Source: Actinomycetota bacterium (GTDB lineage Bacteria; Actinomycetota; Thermoleophilia; Gaiellales; Gaiellaceae). From it: a stretch of 63,279 nucleotides of DNA. Under the pieces are notes generated by a model, which worked only from the letters and a program-made list of their open reading frames with translations, was not told the DNA's origin and ran no database searches. Positions 41,599 through 49,189 of this stretch are shown piece by piece. The stretch lies in NCBI GenBank assembly GCA_005888315.1, contig VAWH01000023.1, forward strand, positions 1-63,279. The letters run 5' to 3'. Positions within the stretch are counted from its first letter, which is position 1; each line of letters begins with the position of its first letter. Both the position numbers and the translations under genes were made by a program.

Positions 41599-42393
41599 GT
41601 GGCGCGCCTAGGCGTCGCTGCGACGGCGCCGTTCGGAGCAGACGTGCTCGAGCGGCTGGCGGCGCGGCACGAGATCGCCTACCTGCTGACGCGGCCGGAC
41701 CGACCTCGCGGGCGCGGGCGCCGGCTCGCCTCGCCGCCGGCGAAGGAGGTCGCCGAAGGACTCGGGATCCGGGTGCGCCAGCCGGAGCGCCTCGACGACG
41801 GGTTCGACCCCGAGGTGGAAACGATCGTCGTCGTTGCGTACGGGCAGCTCGTCCCGTCGAACCTGTTGAAGCGGGCGCGCTGGCTCAACGTCCATCCGTC
41901 GCTGCTGCCGCGCTGGCGCGGGGCGGCGCCCGTCGAGCGGGCGCTGATGGCGGGCGACGAGGAGACCGGGGTCAGCATCATCGGGCTGGTCGAGGAGCTC
42001 GACGCGGGGCCGATCGCCGCGCAGCAGCGGTTTGCGGTCGGAATCGACGACGACGCCGGCGCGATTTTCACGCGCGCCGCCGAGCTGACGCCCGATCTGA
42101 TCGACGCCGCGCTCGAGACCCAGCAGCCGGAGCCGCAGGCCGAGGACGGCGTCACCTATGCCGAGAAGATCGGGCCGGCTGACCGGGAGCTCCACTGGTC
42201 GCGGCCGCCGGAGGAGCTGCACAACCTGATCCGCGCGCTCTCGCCGCACATCGGTGCCCGCGGACTTGTGGAGGGGCGGCCGGCGATCGTCTGGCGCTCG
42301 CGGCTCTCCGACGGCGGGCTGGAGCTGCTCGAGGTCCAGCCCGAGGGACGGCGCCGGATGACGTACGACGAGTTCCGCCGCGGCCTGCGCTGA
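41599..42393 (+). CDS. fmt: Methionyl-tRNA formyltransferase
   Basis: Formylates initiator Met-tRNA. The 264-residue protein from GTG 41599 has the hydrolase-fold signature VAYGQLVPSNLL, the catalytic NVHPSLLPRWRGAAPVERA block (Asn and His) and GVSIIGLVEELDAGPI with the catalytic Asp. It is about 50 residues shorter than the E. coli enzyme: the C-terminal OB-like tRNA-binding domain is abbreviated (YAEKIGPADRELHWSRPPEELHNLIRAL ... RRGLR). Stop and next start overlap by one base (TGATG). Confidence 0.92.
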   Translation: MARLGVAATAPFGADVLERLAARHEIAYLLTRPDRPRGRGRRLASPPAKEVAEGLGIRVRQPERLDDGFDPEVETIVVVAYGQLVPSNLLKRARWLNVHPSLLPRWRGAAPVERALMAGDEETGVSIIGLVEELDAGPIAAQQRFAVGIDDDAGAIFTRAAELTPDLIDAALETQQPEPQAEDGVTYAEKIGPADRELHWSRPPEELHNLIRALSPHIGARGLVEGRPAIVWRSRLSDGGLELLEVQPEGRRRMTYDEFRRGLR

Positions 42394-43595
42394 TGGTCTC
42401 CCCGGCCCGGCGGGCGGCCTACGAGACCGTGCTCCGCGTCTTCGAGCAGGAAGCCTATGCCGACCGGGCGCTGCCATCGGCCGCGGCGAATCTCGACCAA
42501 CGCGACCGTGCGCTCGCGCAGCGGCTCGCCTACGGCTCGATCCAGCGGGTGCGCACGCTCGACCATGCGATCGAAGAGCTCGGGCGCCGACCGGTGCGAA
42601 AGCTCGACCCGCCGGTGCGGGCAGCGCTGCGGCTCGGCGCGTACGAACTCGGCTTCATGCAGACGCCCAGGCACGCGGCCGTGAACGAAGCCGTCGAGCT
42701 GGTGCGGAGCGCGCGGCTGGAACGGGCTGTCGCCTTCACGAACGCGGTTCTCCGCCGCGTCGCGGACGGGATCGGGCCGTTGCTCGACTCGTTGCCGGAG
42801 GGGGCGCTGAAGCACTCCTATCCGGACTGGGTCGAGCAGGTTTGGACCCGCGATTTCGGCCGCGAGACAGCGCTGGCGCTGATGCGCGCGCAAAACGAGG
42901 CGCCGGAGACGGTCGTTCGGCTGATTTGGGGCGACCCGGTCGGCGAGCCGACCGAGATCCCGGGCGCCTATCGCGTCGAGCGGGTCGACGAGCAGGCGCT
43001 CGCGGAAGGCCGGATCTGGCCGCAGAGCCGTGCCTCCCAGCTCGCCGGCCTCGTCGTCGGCGCGCGCCAAGGCGACCGGACTCTCGATCTCTGCGCGGCG
43101 CCGGGCGGCAAGGCGACGCAGCTGGAGGGAGACGTCACCGCCGTGGAGAAGCATCCCGGCCGCGCGCGCGAGCTCGAAGAGAACCTCCTCCGGCTCGGCG
43201 CTTCGAACGTCTCGGTCGTCTGCGCGGATGCCCTGGAGCTCGCGCCCGAGCTGCGCGACTACGACCGCGCGCTCGTCGACGCTCCCTGCTCGGGCCTCGG
43301 CGTTCTCGCCTCGCGACCGGACCTGCGCTGGCGGGCACACCCGCTGCCCGAGCTGCAGCTCGACCTGTTGCGGGCGGCCGCCGACCGCGTTCGGCCCGGC
43401 GGGACGATTGTCTATTCGGTTTGCACGCTGAACGCCGACGAGAACGAGGCGATCGTCGATGCTGTGGGACTGGCGCCAGAGCCGCTCGGCGAGGAGTGGC
43501 CGCGGTTCGCCCATCCGAAGCGACCGGAGTTTCTGCTGACGCGGCCCGACCTGCACGAAACGAGCGGCTTCTTCATCGCGAGGCTGCGGGCGTGA
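42393..43595 (+). CDS. rsmB: 16S rRNA m5C967 methyltransferase (Sun/RsmB)
   Basis: A 400-residue SAM-dependent RNA methyltransferase. The N-terminal NusB-like helical domain (about 1-130; PARRAAYETVLRVF, RLAYGSIQRVRTLDHAIE) precedes the Rossmann catalytic domain: LDLCAAPGGKATQLE (SAM site), DRALVDAPCSGLGVL (release Cys) and IVYSVCTLNADENEAIV (nucleophilic Cys). KPHXX-type end LHETSGFFIARL is typical of the family. It is in the order fmt-rsmB-rpe-ribD, common in Actinobacteria. Confidence 0.94.
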   Translation: MVSPARRAAYETVLRVFEQEAYADRALPSAAANLDQRDRALAQRLAYGSIQRVRTLDHAIEELGRRPVRKLDPPVRAALRLGAYELGFMQTPRHAAVNEAVELVRSARLERAVAFTNAVLRRVADGIGPLLDSLPEGALKHSYPDWVEQVWTRDFGRETALALMRAQNEAPETVVRLIWGDPVGEPTEIPGAYRVERVDEQALAEGRIWPQSRASQLAGLVVGARQGDRTLDLCAAPGGKATQLEGDVTAVEKHPGRARELEENLLRLGASNVSVVCADALELAPELRDYDRALVDAPCSGLGVLASRPDLRWRAHPLPELQLDLLRAAADRVRPGGTIVYSVCTLNADENEAIVDAVGLAPEPLGEEWPRFAHPKRPEFLLTRPDLHETSGFFIARLRA

Positions 43596-43637
43596 TCGAG
43601 GCGGGGATGGGCGGGGGGCGCGGGCTCGCTCGCCGCG

Positions 43638-43643
43638 TAGGAT
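43638..43643 (+). promoter_or_regulatory. Putative -10 element for rpe
   Basis: TAGGAT lies 9 nt before ATG 43653. CAGGTCGAG between them might also contribute a weak ribosome contact. Confidence 0.4.
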
Positions 43644-43652
43644 CAGGTCGAG

Positions 43653-44336
43653 ATGGCCTGGTGGGACCGGTTGCGAGAGGCCGAGGTCGAGCCCTCCCTC
43701 TACGCGGCCGACTTCGCAAAGCTTGGCGAGCAGATCGAGGAGCTCCTCGCCGCCGGCGCGCGCGTTTTCCATTACGACGTGGGCGACGGGCATTTCGTCG
43801 AGCCGATCATCATCGGCCCAATCGTGCTTCGGTCGATTGGAGGCCTGATTCACGACGGCGGCGGCCGGGTCGACGTCCACCTGATGGTCGAGTCGCCGGA
43901 AGGGCACTTTCGTGCGTTTCGCGAGGCCGGCGCGGACAGCGTCACCTTCCACTACGAGGCGGTTGAGGATCTGGGCGCGGTCACCGCTTCCGCGCGGGAG
44001 CACGGCCTCGGCGTGGGTGTCGCGCTGAAGCCGGGAACAGCGGTCGAGGAGGTGGCCGAGGCGGCGATCGCGGCGGGCGTCGACCTCGTCCTCTGCATGA
44101 GCATCGAACCCGGTTATTCGGGCCAGCGGTTCATGCCGGAGGCGTTCGCCCGGCTTCGCCGACTGCGCGAGCTGCTGCCGGAGTCGATCCAGCTTCAGGT
44201 CGACGGCGGCGTCAATCGCGACAACATCCGCGAGGCGCGCGAAGCGGGCGCGAACCTGCTTGTCGCGGCGACGGCGGTGTTCGGGCAGGGTGAGCCGGCC
44301 GTCGCGTATGGCGGCCTCGTGGACGCGGTCGAATGA
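43653..44336 (+). CDS. rpe: Ribulose-phosphate 3-epimerase
   Basis: Interconverts ribulose-5-phosphate and xylulose-5-phosphate. The 227-residue TIM barrel has VEPSLYAADFAKLGEQIEEL, the metal/catalytic FHYDVGDGHFVEP (His40, Asp42), VDVHLMVE (His76), CMSIEPGYSGQRFMPEA and LQVDGGVNRDN (second catalytic Asp). Compared with canonical enzymes, S(I/L)L is LYA and the VMDG Met is Gly, small changes that leave the metal ligands in place. Ribulose-5-phosphate is also a riboflavin precursor, which fits ribD directly downstream (ATGA overlap). Confidence 0.9.
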   Translation: MAWWDRLREAEVEPSLYAADFAKLGEQIEELLAAGARVFHYDVGDGHFVEPIIIGPIVLRSIGGLIHDGGGRVDVHLMVESPEGHFRAFREAGADSVTFHYEAVEDLGAVTASAREHGLGVGVALKPGTAVEEVAEAAIAAGVDLVLCMSIEPGYSGQRFMPEAFARLRRLRELLPESIQLQVDGGVNRDNIREAREAGANLLVAATAVFGQGEPAVAYGGLVDAVE

Positions 44337-45283
44337 ATTTCCTCGAACGGGCGCTCGAGCTCGCCGAGCGCGGGCGCGGCACGACGCAGCCGAACCCCGT
44401 CGTCGGCGCCGTGCTCGTGCGCGACGGTGAGATCGTCGGCGAAGGTTGGCACGAGCGGAAAGGCGAGCCGCATGCGGAGGCGAATGCTCTCGTGGTTGCC
44501 GGCGATCGTGCGCGCGGCTCGACCCTCTACGTCACCCTTGAGCCGTGCGCGAGCTGGGGCTCGACGCCGCCGTGTGCACAGGCGGTGATCGACGCCGGCG
44601 TGGCGCGGGTCGTGGTCGGGACCCGCGACCCGAATCCGAGCGCCGCCGGCGGGCTGGAGCAACTTCGGGAGGCCGGCGTCGAGACGGAGCTCGCCGAGGA
44701 TGAGTTCGCCTTCCGGGCTCGACAGCAGATCGAGGCCTGGCTGACGTGGGTCACAAAGGGGCGGCCCTTCGTCACCTACAAGGTGGCGACGACGCTCGAC
44801 GGCCGGCTGACTCTCCCGGGCTTGCGGTGGATCTCGAGCGAGGAGAGCAGGCGGCTCGTTCATGAGCTGCGCGCGGCGTCGGACGCGGTCGCGGTCGGCA
44901 TGGGCACCGCGCGGGCGGACCGTCCCGCACTGACCGCCCGCGATGTGGGCGCGGCGCGGCAGCCGCGGCGGCTCGTCTTCGGAGCCGGGCCGCTGCCGGC
45001 GGGCGTCGAGCTCGAGCTCGTTTCGGGACCGCTCGAGGAGGAGTTGCGACGTTTGGCCGACGAGGGGATCCAGTCGCTGCTGCTCGAGGGTGGGCCGACG
45101 CTGGCGAGGTCGTTCCTGCAGGCGGCCGTGATCGACAAGCTGCTCGTCTTCGTCGCCCCCAAGCTCTCGGGCGCCGGGCCGACGCTGTTCGCCGAACTCG
45201 ACGAGCCGGTCGAGCTGAGGCGTCTCGAGGCGCGCTCCGTCGGGGCAGACGTGCTTCTGACCGGCTATCTCAACGAGCCTTGA
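44333..45283 (+). CDS. ribD: Bifunctional riboflavin deaminase/reductase
   Basis: Deaminates and then reduces the pyrimidine intermediate of riboflavin synthesis. The 316-residue protein has an N-terminal deaminase with zinc ligands in HAE (His47, Glu49) and PCASWGSTPPC (Cys72, Cys81), then a dihydrofolate-reductase-like domain from about residue 140 (PFVTYKVATTLDGRL, ISSEESRRLVHELRAASDAVAVGMGT, LLLEGGPTLARSFL). The size is slightly below that of E. coli RibD (367). Confidence 0.94.
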   Translation: MNFLERALELAERGRGTTQPNPVVGAVLVRDGEIVGEGWHERKGEPHAEANALVVAGDRARGSTLYVTLEPCASWGSTPPCAQAVIDAGVARVVVGTRDPNPSAAGGLEQLREAGVETELAEDEFAFRARQQIEAWLTWVTKGRPFVTYKVATTLDGRLTLPGLRWISSEESRRLVHELRAASDAVAVGMGTARADRPALTARDVGAARQPRRLVFGAGPLPAGVELELVSGPLEEELRRLADEGIQSLLLEGGPTLARSFLQAAVIDKLLVFVAPKLSGAGPTLFAELDEPVELRRLEARSVGADVLLTGYLNEP

Positions 45284-45518
45284 GGCCGCGTGCCTTGCGA
45301 CTCGATCGAGGCGGAAGACCCGGCACCGTCAAAAGGAAAAGCCGCGCGCCGTTAAAAGGATCACGCGCGCGCGCATCCCCGCCCGGGTGGTGGCTTGTTC
45401 CACCCGCCACCCGCGGTGAGCGTATCGCGGAAATCCGCACGGGTGTGTGACGCGCCGGTGCCAACTCTGTGCCGTTTGGCTCGGCCGAGTCATCGCATCG
45501 CTGCGTAGGCTTTGCGCC
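45284..45518. other. Intergenic region between ribD and riboflavin synthase
   Basis: No gene is visible. GGGTGG (45388-45393) can pair with a CCACCC about 15 nt downstream as an imperfect hairpin and may act as a terminator. Two AAAAGGAxxA(A/C) stretches lie at 45333 and 45354. No RFN (FMN riboswitch) core is present. TAGGCT at the right end is a probable -10. Confidence 0.4.
45506..45511 (+). promoter_or_regulatory. Putative leaderless -10 element for ribE
   Basis: TAGGCT lies 7 nt before ATG 45519, with no ribosome-binding sequence between. Confidence 0.5.
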
Positions 45519-46073
45519 ATGTTTACCGGCATCGTCCGCGAGCGTGCGAAGGTCGCCTCGTTCGACCGCGGCCGGCTCGTGGTCGAGAGCTCGCTCGACC
45601 CGAGTGTCGGCGACTCGGTCTCGGTCGACGGCGTCTGCCTGACGGTCGCCCAGCGGAAGAACGGCTCGCTCGCGTTCGACGTCATGCCGGAGACGCTGCG
45701 ACGCGCCAAGCCGTTCCGAGCCGAGGTCAATCTTGAGACCGCCCTCCGCGCCGGCGATCCGCTCGGCGGCCACTACGTGCAGGGCCACGTGGACGGAGTC
45801 GGCCAGGTCCGCGCCATCGAGCCCGACGGCGACAGCCGCCGCGTCACGATCGACACACCGGCCGACGTCCTCCGTTACTGCGTCGAGAAGGGCTCAATCA
45901 CGGTCGAGGGTGTCTCGCTGACGATCGCGGCTGTCACGGAGGATGCGTTCGAGGTGGCGCTCGTCCGGCACACGCTCGACGCCACGACACTCGGCTCGCT
46001 GGCACCCGGCGACGAGGTGAACCTCGAGGTCGACGTCCTCGCCAAGTACGTCGAGCGGCTTACCGCAAGGTGA
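45519..46073 (+). CDS. ribE: Riboflavin synthase alpha subunit
   Basis: Dismutates two lumazines to riboflavin. The 184-residue product starts at the invariant MFTGIV. It has the duplicated barrel: GDSVSVDGVCLTVAQ in the first half and GSITVEGVSLTIAAV in the second, with GHYVQGHVDGVGQV between. An open frame extends upstream to 45447, but family proteins start exactly at MFTGIV. The stop overlaps the DUF3237 gene as GTGA. Confidence 0.95.
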   Translation: MFTGIVRERAKVASFDRGRLVVESSLDPSVGDSVSVDGVCLTVAQRKNGSLAFDVMPETLRRAKPFRAEVNLETALRAGDPLGGHYVQGHVDGVGQVRAIEPDGDSRRVTIDTPADVLRYCVEKGSITVEGVSLTIAAVTEDAFEVALVRHTLDATTLGSLAPGDEVNLEVDVLAKYVERLTAR

Positions 46074-46495
46074 GGCTCGCACCGCTCTACCGCGTCGAGT
46101 TCTCCTACCCGGAGCACTACGAGATCGGCGGTGCGGACGTCGGCGGCGTCTTCCTGGCCGAGGGCCGCTGCGAGGGTGAGCTGACCGGCCGCTTTCGTGG
46201 CCTCAACCATCCGCGGCTGCGGCCCGACAACGTGTACCTGCCCGACTTCCAGGGCGTGATCGAGACTGAGGACGGCGCGAAGATCGCCTTCGACTACCGC
46301 GGCTACGGGCGGCCGCGGGAGTATGGGCGCGAAATCGTCGGCACCGCTTTTCATTCGACGGGCGACGAGCGCTACGCACGACTGAACGACGCCGTCGCCG
46401 TTCTGACGGGCGAGGCGCGGACGCGTGAGCGCACGCTCCGGCTCGAGATCGCGGAGCTGGTCTTCGAGCCGCGTGCCAACTCGGACCCGCTGTAG
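46070..46495 (+). CDS. DUF3237 family protein
   Basis: A 141-residue beta-rich protein from GTG 46070: [62 protein letters not shown] and [15 protein letters not shown]. This is the DUF3237 pattern, a barrel-like family with no established activity. Its place inside a riboflavin operon, coupled to riboflavin synthase, suggests flavin metabolism or flavin use, by inference only. Its stop codon TAG is the first part of a TAGGGACAGCCCC repeat arm. Confidence 0.75.
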   Translation: MRLAPLYRVEFSYPEHYEIGGADVGGVFLAEGRCEGELTGRFRGLNHPRLRPDNVYLPDFQGVIETEDGAKIAFDYRGYGRPREYGREIVGTAFHSTGDERYARLNDAVAVLTGEARTRERTLRLEIAELVFEPRANSDPL

Positions 46496-46514
46496 GGACA
46501 GCCCCGTCCGGCGG

Positions 46515-46520
46515 TACGAT
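46515..46520 (+). promoter_or_regulatory. Putative leaderless -10 element for ribBA
   Basis: TACGAT lies 7 nt before ATG 46528, with no Shine-Dalgarno sequence. Confidence 0.45.
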
Positions 46521-46527
46521 CCAGCCG

Positions 46528-47787
46528 ATGGCGATAGAGCTCGAAAAGCAGGCGCCTTTCGCGACCGTCGAGGAGGCGATCGAGGACATCCGCGAGGGCA
46601 AGTTCGTGGTCGTCGTCGACGCGGCCGACCGCGAGAACGAAGGTGACCTGACAATTGCCGCGCAATTCGCGACGCCCGAGGCGATCAACTTCATGGCCAC
46701 GCACGGCCGCGGGCTGATCTGCCTGTGCCTGACCGAGGAGCGCTGCGACGAGCTCGGCCTGCAGCCGATGACCGACCGCAACGAGACACCGTTCGGAACC
46801 GCCTTCACCGTCTCGATCGAAGCCCGCGAGGGGGTCGCCACCGGCATCTCCGCGCATGACCGCTCCCGCACCGTCCAGGTCGCGATCGATCGCAGCAAGG
46901 GGCCCGACGATCTCGTCCGGCCGGGGCACATCTTCCCGCTGCGTGCCCGTGACGGCGGCGTCCTCCAGCGCGGCGGACAGACCGAAGCCTCGGTCGATCT
47001 TGCCAGGCTCGCCGGGTTGATTCCCGCCGGGGTCGTCTGCGAGATCATGAATGAGGACGGGACGATGGCCCGCGTCGACGACCTGATTCCGTACTGCGAA
47101 CGGCACGGGCTGAAGCTCGTCACGATCGCCGACCTGATCGAGTACCGGCGCCGGCACGAGAAGCTCGTCGAACGGACGACAGCGGTGCGGCTGCCGACGG
47201 CCTACGGCGAGTTCACCGCGGTCGCCTTCCGCGAGAAACTGACCGGCAAGCACCACGTCGCGCTCGTCAAGGGCGATGTCGACGGCGCCCGCGACGTGCT
47301 CGTCCGGGTCCACTCGGAATGCCTGACCGGTGATGTCTTCCACTCGCTCCGCTGCGACTGCGGCGAGCAGCTCGAGCAGGCCCTGCTTCAGCTTGGACGG
47401 GAGGATCGCGGCGTCCTGCTCTACATGGCTCAGGAGGGCCGAGGCATCGGCCTGCTCAACAAGCTGAAGGCTTACGAGCTGCAGGAGAACGGTCTCGACA
47501 CCGTCGAGGCGAACCTCGAGCTCGGCTTCCCGGCGGACGCGCGGGACTGGGGAATCGGCAACCAGATCCTCGCCGACCTCGGCCTGACCACGATCCGCAT
47601 CCTCACCAACAATCCGAAGAAGATCAGCGGGCTCGAGGGCTACGGCCTGACGGTCGTGGAGCAGGTAGCGATCGAGGTGCCGCCCAACGCGGAGAACCGC
47701 CGCTACCTCGCGGCCAAGCGGAACAAGCTCGCCCACAGGCTGCACCACCAGGATCTGCGCTTCGACGAGCCGGAGCGGCAAGAGTGA
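46528..47787 (+). CDS. ribBA: 3,4-dihydroxy-2-butanone-4-phosphate synthase / GTP cyclohydrolase II
   Basis: A 419-residue bifunctional enzyme supplying both riboflavin precursors. The N-terminal half has [15 protein letters not shown] (acidic loop), [24 protein letters not shown] and [24 protein letters not shown]. The C-terminal half has [20 protein letters not shown] (zinc cysteines), [18 protein letters not shown] and [16 protein letters not shown]. All catalytic parts of both halves are present, so both activities are expected. It overlaps ribH by 4 nt (GTGA). Confidence 0.96.
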   Translation: MAIELEKQAPFATVEEAIEDIREGKFVVVVDAADRENEGDLTIAAQFATPEAINFMATHGRGLICLCLTEERCDELGLQPMTDRNETPFGTAFTVSIEAREGVATGISAHDRSRTVQVAIDRSKGPDDLVRPGHIFPLRARDGGVLQRGGQTEASVDLARLAGLIPAGVVCEIMNEDGTMARVDDLIPYCERHGLKLVTIADLIEYRRRHEKLVERTTAVRLPTAYGEFTAVAFREKLTGKHHVALVKGDVDGARDVLVRVHSECLTGDVFHSLRCDCGEQLEQALLQLGREDRGVLLYMAQEGRGIGLLNKLKAYELQENGLDTVEANLELGFPADARDWGIGNQILADLGLTTIRILTNNPKKISGLEGYGLTVVEQVAIEVPPNAENRRYLAAKRNKLAHRLHHQDLRFDEPERQE

Positions 47788-48569
47788 CAGACGAACGCTG
47801 GCCCGGCGAGGACCGGCTCGCTGGAACGAAAGCAGACGAAGGGGAGCCGGAGGCCGAGTCGCAGGAGGCGGAGCTCGGCCCCGAAGTTCCGGAGCAGGAA
47901 GCCGACGTCGCCCCCGGCGAAGAAGAGCTGGCCGAAGCCGAGGCCGAGCCCGCGCCGCCGGAGGAGCAGCTCCGGGCCGAAGAGGTCGAAGAGCGGCGCG
48001 ACGGCGATACGCCGGTGCCCGACGAGGCGCCCGCCGAGGAGGACGAGCTCCCGCGCCTGCGCCCGCCCGGCCATGCCGCTGGCGAGCTCTCCATCCCCGA
48101 CGGCTACGGCGTCATCACCGGTGCCTCCGACGGCACGCGCCGCGCGGTCGGCATCGTCGTCAGCCGGTTCAACGGCGAGGTCACGAACAGGCTGCTCGAG
48201 AGCGCGCTCGACGAGCTCGAGCTCGCGGGCGTCGCCCGTGAGGCCGTCACGGTCGCGCAGGTTCCGGGTGCCTTCGAGCTGCCGCTCGGCGCGATGGCGC
48301 TCGCCAAGACGCGCCGGTTTGCATGCATCGTCGCGCTCGGCTGCGTGATCCGCGGCGAGACGCCGCATTTCGACTACGTCGCCGGCGAGGCCGCGAGCGG
48401 TCTGCAGCTTGCCGCGCTCGAGACCGGGATCCCCGTCTCGTTCGGCGTGCTCACGCTCGATTCGGCCGGCCAGGCGGACGAGCGGGTCGGCAAGGGCGCC
48501 GAGGCGGTTCGTACGGCGCTCGAGATGGCCGACCTCTTCTCGCGGCTGCGGACGAGCGCTACGGCTTGA
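47784..48569 (+). CDS. ribH: 6,7-dimethyl-8-ribityllumazine synthase with long acidic N-terminal extension
   Basis: Condenses the ribityl-pyrimidine with dihydroxybutanone phosphate; normally forms 60-mer or pentamer shells. The 261-residue protein has a canonical core from about residue 119: AVGIVVSRFNGEVTNRLL, VPGAFELPLGA, VALGCVIRGETPHFDYV (catalytic His) and SFGVLTLDSAGQADERVG. The first 118 residues are low-complexity and highly acidic (Glu/Ala/Pro), unlike the usual 150-160 residue enzymes. GTG 47784 overlaps the ribBA stop, supporting the long form; an in-frame GTG at codon 78 would still leave a 41-residue extension. Confidence 0.92.
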   Translation: MTDERWPGEDRLAGTKADEGEPEAESQEAELGPEVPEQEADVAPGEEELAEAEAEPAPPEEQLRAEEVEERRDGDTPVPDEAPAEEDELPRLRPPGHAAGELSIPDGYGVITGASDGTRRAVGIVVSRFNGEVTNRLLESALDELELAGVAREAVTVAQVPGAFELPLGAMALAKTRRFACIVALGCVIRGETPHFDYVAGEAASGLQLAALETGIPVSFGVLTLDSAGQADERVGKGAEAVRTALEMADLFSRLRTSATA

Positions 48570-48578
48570 TGCCTTAGC

Positions 48579-48584
48579 TACACT
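48579..48584 (+). promoter_or_regulatory. Putative leaderless -10 element for rpmB
   Basis: TACACT lies 8 nt before GTG 48593. Confidence 0.45.
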
Positions 48585-48592
48585 GCCGCGCC

Positions 48593-48784
48593 GTGTCCAA
48601 GGTCTGCGCAGTCTGTGGGAAGAAGCCGGGTTTCGGCCATAACCGAAGCCACTCGATGGTGGCCACGAAGCGCCGTTTCAATCCGAACCTCCAGCGCGTC
48701 CGGGTCTTTCTGGACGGCAAGGCGACACGCGCCTACGTCTGCGCACGCTGCCTCAAGGGCAACAAGGTCCAGAAGGCGATCTAG
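48593..48784 (+). CDS. rpmB: 50S ribosomal protein L28 (zinc-ribbon form)
   Basis: A 63-residue protein: VCAVCGKKPGFGHNRSHSM, then RRFNPNLQRVRVFLDGKATRAYVCARCLKGNKVQKAI-type body. The CxxC near the N-terminus and CARC near the C-terminus make this the C-plus, zinc-binding paralogue, as opposed to the zinc-free version induced in zinc starvation. GTG start at 48593. It is followed by the Asp23 and FakA-like genes, a very common order in Gram-positives. Confidence 0.95.
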   Translation: MSKVCAVCGKKPGFGHNRSHSMVATKRRFNPNLQRVRVFLDGKATRAYVCARCLKGNKVQKAI

Positions 48785-48829
48785 ACCCTCCTCGCAACCT
48801 CTTTCGACGCGTCTCGCGTCTAAATCAGG

Positions 48830-49189
48830 ATGGAGCGGGTCGAGCCACAGCTTTCCTCGCCGCTCGGCCGGATCACGATCTCGACGGGCGCGATCGTCCA
48901 GATCGTCTCCCAGACGGCGGCGCGCTGCTACGGCGTGGTCGGCATCGGTGGCGGGGCGCGGGCGAGGGTCGGACGCCTGCTGCCCGGGGGCCGCACGCAC
49001 GGGATCACGGTGTCCGGTGACGGAGACTCGGTCTCGCTCGATCTCCAGGTCGTCGTCGAGCACGGGCTCAACCTCGCTGAGGTCGCGGCGACGATCCGCT
49101 CGCAGGTGCAGTACGAGGTCGAGCGCCTAACCGGCCTGCGCGTCGCGGCGGTGGACGTCCACATCCAGGACGTCCGCCAGTCAGCATGA
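48830..49189 (+). CDS. Asp23/Gls24 family protein (YloU-like)
   Basis: A 119-residue protein: SPLGRITISTGAIVQIVSQTAARCYGVVGI at the start and SVSLDLQVVVEHGLNLAEVAATIRSQVQYEVERLTGL in the second half, the usual Asp23 alpha/beta pattern. Members are envelope-stress or membrane-associated proteins, and the YloU type lies next to the fatty acid kinase gene in many Firmicutes and Actinobacteria. Here it overlaps fakA by 4 nt. Start ATG 48830; CAGG is the only ribosome-site-like sequence. Confidence 0.88.
   Translation: MERVEPQLSSPLGRITISTGAIVQIVSQTAARCYGVVGIGGGARARVGRLLPGGRTHGITVSGDGDSVSLDLQVVVEHGLNLAEVAATIRSQVQYEVERLTGLRVAAVDVHIQDVRQSA

Noticed and set aside
45284-45518. FMN riboswitch (RFN element) before riboflavin synthase
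   Set aside because: None of the conserved RFN core segments are present in the region.
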